Shown: positions 46,566-58,273, numbered from the stretch's first letter. The stretch: DNA of 64,000 bases from Lojkania enalia (GCA_010094045.1 ML986607.1:244588-308587), one strand, 5' to 3'. The notes: generated by a model from the sequence alone, not told the origin. Made by a program: numbers and translations.

Positions 46566-47870
46566 TTAGGCATTCATATGCGTGGGGGTATCCCTCGCTT
46601 CCCTATTTGTCCTGTTCGTAGTACTATTTTCCGCTACGTTATGATGCCTAGTCCTATCATCCCCCCTAAAAACCCTATGCACAGTAAGGTCGTCATCATA
46701 ACCCTTGATCCGCGGCCCCAGCCTCGCGGGGTCAATAATACGACGCCCAAAAACGCACCAAAGAGCGACTTGGCGATCAAATTCAGGGCGTCATAGAAAT
46801 GGCTTCCGAGTCCTGTGCAATGATGTTACTGCCTTCACGCACGCCCTAGGCAATGGGATGTAAAGTATTGGGGAAGATGAAATCGAGAACTGTGTTGATT
46901 CATATCTATAGAGGATCAAGGCTATTTATACCGTCTATCTGTCACATGTTTCTACTATCCTATTATAGTTTGTCTGTTTTCAGGCCTATATAGTCTCGCC
47001 ATCGCCAGCTTCTGCCGAAGCAGGCCACTTACCCTCCTTCAATACATCAATATTTGCCTCAGCAATTGATGCTCCCTGATACGCGACACTATCCTAGGTA
47101 TCACATAATGTCAGGGCTAGTCCTTAATGGGGATCGTGACACACATATAACCTTACATGGGATATAGCATCCAGACAACCATGGCTATGGTGCCGCCCAT
47201 GAGAAAGCAGCAGTTGAGATTATTGTCAAGGGCTGTGGCGTGCCGGCGGTCTTCCTAGGCGAGTTGGTAGAGGATGCAGAAGAAGGCGAAGCAACCTAGA
47301 TATCATCAGGCTAGTTAATAAGAAAGCATGACATTTCACATGGGGGTAGAAGGTGATGCGAAGGTTTTGAGGAAATGGGACGTATAGAAAGCAAAATAAG
47401 GCCCAATTATACCTCGAGGCCACTAGCGCTCTAGTCAACCCCGTGATAATCATGATCCAATCCACAAAGATGACCCAAAGTAGCATGGGCCATGGCATAG
47501 CAACCACAAGTAGTAAATCCATGAGCAGTAATGTCGCCGTAATCAACTAGTCAATGTACCTCATTTAGATCATTTCACGAGACGTAGCTGCGACCTTAGG
47601 GTTGCTGTGCGGAAATTCAGAACCGGATGGGTGTTAAGCTGGATGGGAGCCCATGGTGAAGTACGCGATGCCGGCCACGAAAAGAATGGCGGCGGCCATA
47701 TAATGGAAGATACCGCCCCTGCGGTGCTTTGCGGGAGGCTACTGCAAAGACGGTGAAGCTAACAGTGCCCGTGGCTCTGCAAATCGCGAAGTAGAAGTTG
47801 GTGCCTTGGGTGATGTGTATATCGGCCGTGCTGCCATTTCGAGTAGATGCTAAGGAAGACTAATGGTATG
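46566..47870 (-). pseudogene. carO: Microbial rhodopsin (carO-like opsin), inactivated
   Basis: Minus-strand reading gives a fungal opsin in order: TADIHITQGTNFYFAIC (about 47840-47795), a frameshift, then GIFHYMAAAILFVAGIAYF, SREMI*MRYID*LITATLLL (TAA at 47567, TAG at 47549), MPWPMLLWVIFVDWIMIITG, GCFAFFCILYQLA*EDRRH (TAG at 47256), GGTIAMVVWMLYPM, then after a damaged stretch NLIAKSLFGAFLG, a one-base loss, RRIIDPARLGPRI and a stop at 46566. The Schiff-base Lys in NLIAK (46769-46771) survives. The TAG stops replace Trp (RYIDW, LAWE), matching CpA to TpA change. The family is a light-driven pump or sensor that binds retinal. It sits beside carX, carRA and carB, as the opsin gene does in Fusarium. 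This copy cannot make an intact protein. Confidence 0.88.
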
Positions 47871-48837
47871 AAGGATTTTCATAGGGAGGAAGTAGTCAAT
47901 AGCTAAAGCGAGCTCATTGTTGCACTTTTCTAGATATTCTATTTTGGGCGGTAGAAGTCGGGATCAATACAATTGGCTATGAGACTATGGTAGTATAGGG
48001 TATAGAGGGTTTTGTATGATGACGTACTCTGTACTACTCATACCGGGGTATTCCTATCATATACCTTGTCATTCTTGACTTGGATATTTCATAGCAGTTT
48101 AGATCAGTCTGCGCATAGTTGGTTGGAGATTCATCATGAATATGGGAAAGTATCCTTTGTCGGGCCCTTGTATGTAATATTTATGATATTGTCGATACAA
48201 TTGGTGTCCGATAAGGCTAGAGCCCATTATTAACGCCAGCGGCATGTTCACTGCCTCGTCGCGCAAGATCTGGTCACACGCCGAGTAGCCGTCAATAGTT
48301 AAAGCTTGTGACGACGTCTCTCGAGCACTAGCTGATCAATTTCGCAAAATTTATTCGATTATGTCTATTGGTGTCACCGAGATATCACGCTATCAACTCA
48401 AGCCTTTTTTTCCTGAGATAACAACGTACTAGATATCTCGAGCTGATCCAACACATTTGGAGCCAATACAAAGAGCTGTATTTGTTAGGATTGTCGGGAT
48501 TGTTTTCTAGCGTGCCGTAAGAGCTTTTAATCTCTCGTGATTACTTCAAGGTTCAAATTTTTTATGGGTGAATTCCCTGGAGGTCTACCATTGATGAAAG
48601 GAGGTAATGACTGATGCTGACTGGGTGTCCAGGACGCGGCTCTAGTTGTGCATGCATGGAATCGCACTGTAAATGAACAGCGGAATCAACTTGACCGTTT
48701 TATATTGCAGATTATATTCGAATTACTCGTGGTATACGAAATTATGGCTGTTCTACTTAGAAATTGAGTGAACCACTTACGCCTTCAATGTGCCGCAACC
48801 AAATTCTACAAACCAGAGTCACAAAATTCATTGTATC
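47871..48837. other. Intergenic between opsin pseudogene and carX
   Basis: AT-rich, stop-dense in all frames; probably the lost promoter of the opsin and the 3' region of carX. Nothing else recognised. Confidence 0.4.
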
Positions 48838-50963
48838 CTACCGTAAAGCACCAATTAGATTGCTCTTAAGCCACGTCAAAATAGTTTGCTTGGTTTCCAC
48901 AGGCAATGCCCGCACTCTTTCAACGCGCCTTTGTCCTTGAATTTGATCCTCGGAGAACCAGTTTCCGTGCAATCCGTAGGGAACGCGCTGCGGAAGCCTT
49001 ACTCTCGCAACGACGTCCTCCATATTCTTTGCATCCAAGATCCAGAGCTCCGAGACTGCATCATCTCTGCATTGTTTCTCTTCGTCAAGCTGAGATTCGT
49101 CGAAAGCATAGAAGAGTAAGAAGCCGTCATCCTCGGAGACAGGGTTGTCGCGCGAGATGAACCGGGCTTCTTGCGCATACCATTTGGGTGGCATTTGGAA
49201 AGCGCGGATAGGATCTTGTGGATCTTTTTTTGATAGTATTTGCCACATGCTTCTATTGTCTAGACAGCCTGAAACGCTCCTTGGCGGTGTTTTCTGTGCT
49301 TGCGCGAGGAGACTGCGGGTATCTATCTTAACTAGTACATCAATCTTGGTAGCTTTGCCAAGGGCAGTGCTAAATGATTCTTCGGATGTGCTGCAGCCGT
49401 ATAGGTACCTTGCTAAAGACATCTCAAAGGCGGGATTAAGAGAAGGGAACTCGAAGGGAATAGCGGACAGAGCGTATTGATGTGATATTGTGGGCTCCGT
49501 ACAAGTGAGATCGAACCGGTAGTGATAGAGGCGACATTGCTCTTCATCCTCGCCTTCAACCTGGGGACCTTTCGTTCGCGGTAAGGAAGATTCCGGGGAT
49601 TCGGCTGCTAAGTTGGGGGGAGGCGTCACATCCTGTGGCGAAAGCCTCTCGAGATCTTTGGATAGATCATCCTCATAGCTCGCGTAGAAAGATATTCCTC
49701 TCCGCTCGACGGGCTTCTGACGCAATGATTGTGGTGAAGGTGCCAGTAGATTTCCAGCGCTGTAAACCAACGAGGCTGAAGTAAGACGGCAGGCTAGAAG
49801 GTTGACCGCAGTGACTGCCCCATCATAGTTGTATTCGTCCCATGAATTGGCTGTATGGAATATGCAGCATCCATCGGTTTCGAACCAAAGGACTGCTGAC
49901 GGATTGTGACGCGGAAATACTCCAAACCTGGAAGGTTTGTCGGGTTCAAAAGAAACTATAGGTTTATTTTTGAGTAAATTTAAAGGCGAGAGAGAAAGCG
50001 GAAGATCCATGATGATAGTATGCGTTGGAGATACACCAAAGTCGTGCATCATCTTCCCTCCTGTACAACCTGGGACTGGCGCATTTAAAAGCTTCGATGT
50101 TGCCGACGTTGATGTTGGGGAGCGCATTGATGGTATTACGGAATATTGTACATATGGCGGCATAAAGTTGCAGTGGAACAGTATCATTTCTCTTGTGCAG
50201 GGGTCAACTTTCGGGTGGCCTGTTGTCCACTCCTTCATGAAGCTCATGAGGCCAGAACCGCCAAATACTTCCTTACGGTCCAAATATTGCTTAGGGAATA
50301 ATTCCCCTTCAGCCATTTGCCCGTCGTACCAGCCAACGGTCTCAAGCCCCGGTAGCTGGATTCGAATTGGCGGTCCGCTCTCGCAAGTCGCTAGTGCTCG
50401 CCCATCGTGGAACATTATATTGGTATTAGCGACGCTTATTCTTTTTATAGTCTTCTGCGAGCCTGGAAGATGGGATACTAATACAAGAAACAGGCTTCGC
50501 AAGATCCGGAGAAGAATTGAAGCTAGACTGGAAGTTGGATTGACAAATGTCGAGATGCTGGGTAAAATAGGAGTTTGTAAAGCCGCATTCTCGAGACTTG
50601 AGATACAGATATCGGTTAATATGTACTGGTTAACAAAATGAGGAATTGCTTGGTTTGGATCGGAATGCGAACGTTGGAAGAGCACGCCTGCGAGCATCCC
50701 GTCGCCGTCGAACCAGTGAGCGTCGCGACCAAGGTCGGCATTAGAGATTGGGTTGCCTCCATTTCTGACATACTCGCCGCCAAGGAGCTCCTGCGGAATG
50801 GTGCCAGAATATGTACATGGTGTTGGCGGATGTGTTAATGCTACAGGAGCGAAGTTTCCGGTGAGATATCTTTAGGCACAAGTTAGATGTTAGCCTATAG
50901 TGTATGATGGTGAACTTACGGATGAGCTACGCTACGCTTCTTTTTTTGGCCAACTCGGGACAT
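48838..50963 (-). CDS. carX: Carotenoid oxygenase, retinal-forming type
   Basis: Exons 50963-50920 and 50869-48838 (2076 nt, 691 residues). The short first exon encodes MSRVGQKKKRSVAHP, then YLTGNFAPV begins the fold. Family blocks: GGEYVRNGGNP, LGRDAHWFDGDGM, HPKVDP (about 233), MMHDFGVSPTHTIIMDLPL (about 290), DGCCIFHTANSWDEYNYDG and the C-terminal VPYGLHGNWFSEDQ. The four iron-ligand His positions (in HPKVD, MMHDF, CIFHTANS and LHGNW) are all present. Length matches Fusarium CarX. CarX cleaves beta-carotene or torulene to retinal, the opsin chromophore. It is divergent from carRA. All motifs look intact, in contrast to the neighbouring dead opsin. Confidence 0.93.
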
Positions 50964-51500
50964 GGTGAACTCCTCCTTGCCCTGCTAGCCTAGGAGTCAA
51001 ACTGCTTCTGGGGAGAGTAGTAGTAGGACAACCCAATCTGTAGCTGGAACGAGACTTCATTCTCTATTTGATCGCAATATCATGCGTATCGGCATCGTCG
51101 TTAGACCAATGTCGATCACGCGTACCGCTCACTGAAGGCGCACTGCTACGAAATGGATGGCGAGGGAAATGCCATGTTTTCCATATGATCGCAATTATCG
51201 CGGAGGGGAAAAATGATGACGTTGGGATCAAATGTACGAGAAGCTTGATTTTGGAGCTAACCCCATTTGGGCGCTAGCGGACAGATGTACAAGGGTCGGC
51301 CTCTCATTCCTCAGCGCGTCATGGTGGCGCTTGTCCCCCAACACGGCTCGCTCAACATCCACCACGGTAATCATGGCGAATGTTCCTGCTGTGCTAGTCT
51401 TCCGTCCGCCGTGCCATAGCACTTTGTCCTGCTTTAGGTTCTATGAATTGACGTGAATGGGAAAGTCTGATGGTTATGGAATTGTGGTGACTTTGGCAAT
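50964..51500. promoter_or_regulatory. Shared carX / carRA divergent promoter
   Basis: 537 bp between the start codons of two divergently transcribed carotenoid genes. Joint light control is known for these genes in Fusarium and would be expected here. I did not find a clear paired GATC light-response element; GATCGCA occurs at about 51069 and again at about 51187, 118 bp apart. Confidence 0.5.
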
Positions 51501-53495
51501 ATGGGATTCGAATATGTCTTTGTGTATGTGCGCTTTTTTTGGCATTTCCCCGAGGGCTGCTAATGAACAGAAACCAGGCATATCAAATACACGATACCGC
51601 CTGCGGTGCTCCTCACCCTGTTGTATCGTCCACTATTTACCCGGCTTGATGCTTACAAGATCGCATGTCTCATAACAGTACGGATGTCGCAAGAGATGCT
51701 ATGCGCCGCTAATAGTTGTCTAGGTCGCCGTTGTATCGACGATACCATGGGATTCGTACCTAATCCGCACGCGCGTGTGGAGCTATCCGCGCCGTGTCAT
51801 TATTGGACCGACACTCTATGACATTCCATGTGAAGAGATCTTCTTCTTCATTATCCAGACCTACAATACCTCGCTTCTCTATCTCATCTTAAGCAAAGCG
51901 ACATTCCAGCCAATCTATTTGCGCGCTGAACGAACTCAGTTGCATCCTCTCGGGCCAGCGAACCCACAATGGCGATATTACAGATTTCTTGGACAGGTAG
52001 GATTTGGATCGGCGGCTTTGCTAGGGCTACAGATGGTTAAGAATGGAGGCATGAGCACATATGCTGGGCTAATTCTCGCGTGGGCAGTGCCTTTCCTCTT
52101 TCTTCTTTGGTAAGCTAGGCTAGACACGTCTCTATACCCTACTAAACTGACATGATTCAGGAGTCTTGCATACCAGTTCATTCTCGGTCTTCCGTTTTCA
52201 AACACCTTGATACCTATTTTACTTCCGACATTATACCTTTGGCTCGTCGATACTCTCGCATTGAAGAGAGGAACTTGGGTAATAAGCACTAATACAAAGC
52301 TGGGATTATATGTATGGGACCACCTAGAGATAGAGTAGGCAACCTGTACGACCTCTTTGCCCCGTCAAGACTAATAGTTTCTAGGGAAGCAATCTTCTTC
52401 CTCTTAACAAACACATTAATCGTATTTGGTCAGATCGCCTTCGACAACGCTTTATCGATATTGTACACGTTTCCAAGAACCTTTCATGAGCTGCCTGTCT
52501 TGCCATCGCCATATCTTTTAGTTCGAGCTCTTCTTCATCCCGCTTCGAAGTACGATGAGGGACGTATTCAGGGACTTCAGGATGCCGTTCAACGACTAAG
52601 AAAGAAGAGTCGGAGTTTTTTTCTTGCCAGCTTCACCTTTCAGGGCCAGATACGCACCGATTTGCTTCTGCTGTACTCCTTCTGTCGTGTAGCGGATGAT
52701 CTTGTGGATAACGCATCTTCTGAACCCGAAGCCCAGATGTGGATCTCGCGACTACGCGCCTTTCTGGACACAGACTACAGTGAGGGTAAATCAAGCCTTG
52801 TGAATGAGGATTATATTAACCTCAACTTCCCCGCTGAGACAAAATCCGCTCTCTTACATATTCCCACCACCAAGATTTCGAAAATGCCATTGAAGGAACT
52901 CTTGGATGGGTTTGATATGGATCTTGCATTTTCGAAGGCTGAACAGCCGCCACCAATTCGGAATGAATCTGACCTGGAACTTTACGCCCACCGAGTTGCA
53001 GGCACTGTCGCCCGGATGTGCATAGAGCTCATATTCTGCAACTATCAGAGCATGCTGACGGTGAATGACCGAAGACGCATATTGGATGCGGGAGATCGTA
53101 TGGGTACCGCTCTCCAATTAGTCAATATTGCGCGCGACATTTCGGTGGACGCAAAAATGGGCCGCGTGTATCTTCCAATGACCTGGGTCAAGGAAGAGGG
53201 TCTAACGTACATCTCAATCGTCAAGGACCCCAGAGGAATGAGGGTAGAAAAATTGCGCCTTAGATTACTGGAGAAGGCCTTCGCAGCGTACGAGAGTGCG
53301 AAGGACGCTATCGAGGAGCTGCCCGTGGAAGCGCGAGGCCCGATTAGGGTAGCTGTGGAAAGCTACATGGAGATCGGCAGAGTACTAAGGCAGGAGGGAT
53401 ATGTCGTTAAAGCAGGGAGAGCTACGGTTCCGAAGTGGAGGAGGTTATTGGTGGCTTGGAGAACCTTGGGTCGGAAGAGCACTATGCGGCGATAG
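51501..53495 (+). CDS. carRA: CarRA: bifunctional lycopene cyclase / phytoene synthase
   Basis: Exons 51501-51523, 51578-51677, 51724-52109, 52161-52334 and 52385-53495 (1794 nt, 597 residues). The tiny first exon MGFEYVFV joins to [18 protein letters not shown]. The membrane cyclase half (1-230) has two repeats with [36 protein letters not shown] and [16 protein letters not shown]. The last splice removes 52335-52384, which would otherwise stop the frame (LEIE*). The synthase half has SRSFFLASF, the metal-binding [10 protein letters not shown] (about 327) and [18 protein letters not shown] (about 475). It makes phytoene from two GGPP and cyclises desaturated ends. All catalytic motifs are present. 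carB follows 266 bp downstream in the same direction. Confidence 0.95.
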
Positions 53496-53761
53496 ACGAC
53501 AATATTTTGAATTAATGCCTAGACTATACAATGATCCCATTACTCCTACAAATGAGCAAAATCTAAGATATTTGCCTCAATGGGCTTTTAAAAACTGAGA
53601 CCTATGGAAATTTCTCCACATGTGAAAGAGAGTCAATGCGCCGTCGTAGGCAGCCACGCTAAGCCGCTTTTCAACGCTCACGTCATGACTTTAAATCGGC
53701 CAACTGAAAGCGTGGAAAGCGTCTTTGAGCCTGCAAAGTTTCATCTACACTTTTAGCATTG

Positions 53762-55610
53762 ATGGGACGAATAAAGAAACCAAAGGTGATTGTTGTTGGC
53801 GCAGGAGTTGGCGGCGTCGCAACTGCAGCACGACTTGCGGAGGCCGGCTTGGAGGTCACGGTAGTAGAGAAGAACAACTTCACAGGTGGTAGATGCTCGC
53901 TGATACACAAGGATGGATATGTGAGAAATAAATATGCCTTACAACTATCCTTAGGATGGTTATTCATTAATTATTTACAGCGCTTCGACCAGGGACCAAG
54001 TCTCTTACTGCTGCCGCACCTTTTTCACGAAACATTTCACGACCTAGGCGCGTCGATGGAAGAAGAGGGCATTAAACTGATAAAATGTGAACCGAATTAC
54101 AAAATCCATTTCCACGACGGCGTCACTTTCCACATGTCGACCGATCTCACTACCATGAAGGCCGAGATTGAGCGATTCGAAGGCAAAGACGGTTTTTATC
54201 GCTATCTCTCCTTTTTGCAGGAATCGCACCGGCATTACGAACTCTCTGTCACGTACGTCTTGCGCAAGAACTTTTATTCGCTTCTAAGCATGCTGCGCCC
54301 TGGATTCTTGAGGCATTTGTTGGAGCTGCATCCATTTGAATGCATATATAAGAGGGCGAGTATGTATTTCTGGAGTGAGAGGTTGAGGCGCGTCTTTACG
54401 TTTGCGAGTATGTATATGGGGATGAGTCCGTTCGACGCACCCGGGACGTATAGTTTATTGCAGTATACAGAACTTGCAGAGGGGGTATGGTATCCGAAGG
54501 GGGGCTTTCATAAGGTATTATCCTCTCCAGCCTCATATTGCATGACATTCTGATATTGATGGGTAGGTTATTGACGGTCTTGTAAAAGTCGGGAAGAAAC
54601 GAGGCGTCAAATACAGGCTCAGCACTCCAGTATCTGAGATTAAGCTCTCTGAAGACGGACAGGAAGTGAAAGGCGTCATTCTCGCCGATTCGGGCGAGAC
54701 TCTGGAGGCTGACATTGTTATCTGTAATGCAGACCTGACATACGCCTACAACAATCTTCTTCCACCAACATCTTATTCCCGTTCATTATCGAAACGCCAT
54801 GCTTCTTGTTCAAGCATATCTTTCTACTGGGCGCTAGATAAACGATTCCTGGAACTCTCGGCGCACAACATCTTCCTTGCCGAAGCATACAAAGAAAGCT
54901 TTAATAGTATCTTTAAAAAACACCAAATCCCCGACGAACCCAGTTTCTACGTCAACGTGCCATCCCGTGTCGACCCCTCAGCCGCGCCTCGAGGCTGTGA
55001 TGCCTTAGTCGTTCTTGTCCCTGTCGGCCATTTGCTGGATCCCGATTTCAACGCACACAAGGGGGTAGACACATCTGGAAAAACACAAGACTGGGACACC
55101 ATGGTATCCATCGCTCGCCGCACCATCCTCGCGACCATCGAAAGTCGTCTTCACATCTCACTAGCGCCTCACATCCTCCATGAATCCATAAACACACCCC
55201 CAACTTGGAAATCTACGTTTAATCTGGACCGCGGAGCTATCCTGGGTCTCTCGCATTCCTTTTTCAATGTTCTCTCCTTTCGACCAAAGACGAAGCATCC
55301 GAATTTTCGGAATCTTTTTTTCGTTGGCGCAAGTACACATCCGGGAACTGGCGTACCGATTGTGCTTGCAGGGGCAAAAATCGTCAGTGAGCAAGCATTA
55401 AGCCAGTGGTGGAGACGAATACCGTGGCAGAAAAATGATGATGTCGATAATGAAAAAGTTGGGGAATTGGATAGGGTGCACTGGAGGCCGGCTTTGGACT
55501 TGCTTCAGTGGGTTGTTGTGCTTTTGGCGGGGATTTTTTTGACGGTGTGGTGGACACGGGTTGAGGGGTGGAATTGGAAGGATGGGATGTTTGCGGGCGG
55601 GGATTGGTAG
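53762..55610 (+). CDS. carB: CarB: phytoene desaturase
   Basis: Exons 53762-53920, 53981-54514 and 54567-55610 (1737 nt, 578 residues). The N-terminal dinucleotide-binding motif is VIVVGAGVGGVATAARLAEA with VVEKNNFTGGRCS. The first splice joins KDGY to RFDQGPSLLLLP, the desaturase signature; the second joins PKGGFHK to VIDGLVKVGKKRG. The C-terminal bacterial-type desaturase motif FFVGASTHPGTGVPIVLAGA is complete, and the protein ends in a single membrane anchor (DLLQWVVVLLAGIFLTVWW), as in other fungal CarB enzymes. It introduces four or five double bases-pair-equivalents of unsaturation (desaturations) into phytoene, giving lycopene or 3,4-didehydrolycopene. It is co-directional with carRA. 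Confidence 0.95.
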
Positions 55611-55849
55611 GATTCAATTGATACATTTTTCTAGAGCAATGAAATCTGTTGTGTGCATGAAGCAGAAGCTTCTAGTTGACGTTTTTATTTTTGATCTTCG
55701 CTCAGTAGACACAATGTAGGACCGATATTTATGTGGGAGAAATGTCTATTTTGTGTCTATTTAGCTGCTCGATGCTACCCTGATAGCACTATCATAATGA
55801 ATATAATTCGTTGACCCGTGTGGTCATGTTATTTCTACTTCAAACAAGC

Positions 55850-56460
55850 CTACTTCTTTTTCCACCCCTTGACCTTCCGCAATGCCCGCTTCACCCCTGC
55901 CCTACCCAAATCCCCCAACTCTTTAATATCCTCACCCAAGAACGTAATCAATATCCCGCTTTGTTTCATCAACATTCTGACGGATAACATTACACTCGAT
56001 CAATTCCGCTGTCCAATCGCGTACGATATAACACCCCATCGTCCCTTGCCCTTCTACTAATTTACGAGGAGCTTTTCAGTGCTGGACGTGCTCATCCTTT
56101 ACGTAGAAAATAATATCGTTCGCGTCGGCTTCTTTCGTGCTCTAATATATCATGCTCCCGGCCTCGCTCACATCCGAACTGTACTCATCGTTTTTGCCGT
56201 GTAGCACGAAGCCGCACGAAGCGTAAGAGAGAGGGATGGAGAGCGCGATGCTGGTGTCCGGGAGTGAATGTAGCAAGGCATGGGTTTGGGGACAAGGTGG
56301 AGAAAAAGTGGTGGAAGGCAGATTATGTATCTTCAAGTTTTTTGTCCCCTTGAGCGCGGAGCCGAACTTTGAAGAGATAGGGAGTTGATGTTGATTTGTG
56401 GGTACGAAGAGGTGCCCAGAGCTGGAGCTTGGGTAGTCATGGGTGGCTAGTAGTTTAGAA
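55850..56460 (-). pseudogene. Decayed gene of unidentified family
   Basis: Minus-strand fragments line up as one protein of about 200 residues: HQLPISSKFGSALKGTKNLK, NLPSTTFSPPCPQTHALLHS, ALSIPLSYASCGFVLHGKND, then SMIY*STKEADANDIIFYVK (TAG), DEHVQH*KAPRKLVEGQGT (TGA), CYIVRDWTAELIECNVIRQN, VDETKRDIDYVLG, a one-base gain, GEDIKELGDLGRAGVKRALR and a basic end KVKGWKKK with a stop at 55850. The regular acid/base pattern and restored frames show it was a gene. Both stops could replace Trp. I do not recognise the family. Confidence 0.65.
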
Positions 56461-56903
56461 TGGGGGAGTTCTTAGGCTATAGCTATTGTTGAGGACGAAA
56501 TTACTGATAGCCATTAGGAATTGTTAGCGTCTTCGCTTCGGTAGACCGTTGAGGAACTTGGTCCTCGAGAGGTTCGTTGGAAGGGGAAAAGCATATGTTC
56601 CTTTAAGACGACATTCGGTAGAATAAGTTATAAAAACATTTATATGGGAGGTAATATAGCTCGGTCCGGGTCAGTTTCGTGCATTGTCGCGAGGCAGCGC
56701 TGGCTCGGGGAGCCTATGGATAGAGGATAACAACGAGCCTTGTCATGAATTTTCAGGTGATATAATAGGTCTAGGATTACCATGGTTTGGTTATTTACCT
56801 AAATATCTAGTTTGACGTCAATACTGAACTCCATTGGGAAGTTTCTAGGAAATTCTAGCACAATACAATTCTGTCTACAAAATGAATGGCCCGCTTAATC
56901 AAA
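56461..56903. other. Spacer between two pseudogenes
   Basis: AT-rich 440 bp without a readable gene. Confidence 0.4.
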
Positions 56904-57625
56904 CTATTCACGCAAACGCAACGATACAATTAAGGGCTCTTTCACCCAAAAGATAAAAATCTGCTGCTTTGCATAGTCCAACACTTGATATCCGCGGGCT
57001 GGTCTTATATCAAAGGAGTAGAGCAGCCGTGCAAGAGTGAGTCTCATCTCCACCCAAGCAAGTTTCCGCCCAAGACATTTATGGCGGCCCACAGAAAACG
57101 GCTCGAAAACGCTCAGAATGTCGCCTTCCAACCCTTCAATGAAGCGTTCTGGAATGAACTCCTCTGGGCGAGTAAAATTTGTGGATGAGCGGTAGGCGGG
57201 GTATTGGTTCAAAGAGACGTGTGTCTGCAGTTAAATATTAGCCTGAGAGGTTTCGTTGTTATAAAACAAGATATACCCCGGCTGTAACCCACTGTCCACA
57301 AATCTCGGCTCCACCGGCAGGAACAACACGCGGAATAGGACCAATTGCTGCGGGAGGGCCTAGCCTGATCCCTTCTTGAATGACAGCATTAAGATAGTCT
57401 AAGTCTGCGACACTGGCTATCGTGATTTCCGAGTCGACTACGAACGCGTTCCGAATTTCGCTCTCAACTTTGTTTAGAGCACCGTGGTTTCTCATCAATT
57501 GATTTAAGGGAGAAGCCATTGCAATGCTCGTCGTTTCCCGCTCCAGCAAAAATAAGGATCGTCATATCGATCTCCATCTCTTCATATGGAATAGCATCTC
57601 CTTTCTCTTTATTGTACTCCAATAG
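56904..57625 (-). pseudogene. Cytochrome P450, C-terminal remnant
   Basis: Only the C-terminal third is present. Reading down the minus strand: EYNKEKGDAIPYEEMEIDMT (about 57620), ILIFAGAG, a one-base frameshift exactly in the I-helix oxygen-binding motif, TTSIAMASPLNQLM, VADLDYLNAVIQEGIRLGPP (K-helix ExxR is EGIR), then an intact intron (57276 to about 57220, GTATAT...CTGCAG), THVSLNQYPAY, FIPERF and the heme loop FSVGRHKCLGRKLAWVEM. The heme Cys is kept. The first about 250 residues, including the membrane anchor, are missing; the upstream sequence belongs to the effector-like gene's promoter. It is truncated and frameshifted and therefore not functional. Confidence 0.85.
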
Positions 57626-57705
57626 GAAAATTTATTCCTACTTCATTTTATCATAGTTTCGACGCAAGCGCAGCATTGGCATTCACTACCGGATCTCTAA
57701 AGAGA

Positions 57706-57715
57706 TATATAAATA
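57706..57715 (+). promoter_or_regulatory. TATA box of the small secreted protein gene
   Basis: TATATAAATA, followed by a C/T-rich stretch (CCCTCTCCTCC) typical of a fungal transcription start, 155 bp before the ATG at 57870. Confidence 0.6.
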
Positions 57716-57869
57716 CCCTCTCCTCCCCAATTCTCTCACTCCATAACCTCTGCAATACAAGCGAGTTCTCCAAACTCTTTGCAAAACCTTCAACAAAATA
57801 GCGTTGTCCGTCTCACGAAGGCACCTTTCATCAAAGAATTCCTACTAGCCAACCGTCAACATCCTCAAT

Positions 57870-58273
57870 ATGAAGCTCGCCACCCTCCTCCTTGCGGCTT
57901 TTGCGATGGGCACCTTCGCCGCTCCGACCGAGCCGACTAAATCGAATCAGTCAATCGATAGTATTGTCCCAAACTGCGGATGGTGCGATGACTATTATTG
58001 GTCCTGTTATGATGTAAGCTAGCATTCCCGGCTCTTTTTGACCACCCTAGCTTGTTTTCACCAATATCTCTCGTCAATACTTCCAAGGAAACTATTCCCT
58101 CGTACTAAATATATTTGGAGAAATGCCTCTGGCAACCTGGCTGCGACGCCGCCTGTTCTATCCGCACTTACCAACAGCGCAACGTAAATAATGAATTAAT
58201 AGTAGTTGGAGGCTAATGCTGATAATATCATAGCACGAGTGCAAGTCATGCGGATATATCGGCTGTAGCTAGA
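57870..58273 (+). CDS. Small cysteine-rich secreted protein, candidate effector
   Basis: Three short exons, 57870-58013, 58121-58183 and 58235-58273 (246 nt, 81 residues). Residues 1-18 are a strong signal peptide (MKLATLLLAAFAMGTFAA). The mature part of about 63 residues has nine cysteines in NCGWCDDYYWSCYDKCL, QPGCDAACS, HECKSCGYIGCS. Introns have good ends: GTAAGC...TTGGAG (107 nt, acceptor context weak) and GTAAAT...ATCATAG (51 nt, branch-like GCTAAT). All junctions are phase 0. Size, cysteine density and isolation among decayed genes fit a secreted effector or antimicrobial peptide; no named family is recognised. The odd number of cysteines means one is unpaired or the weak first acceptor is wrong. 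Confidence 0.7.

Noticed and set aside
48012..48233. 73-codon open frame between opsin pseudogene and carX
   Set aside because: No relation to carotenoid or opsin proteins and no start context.
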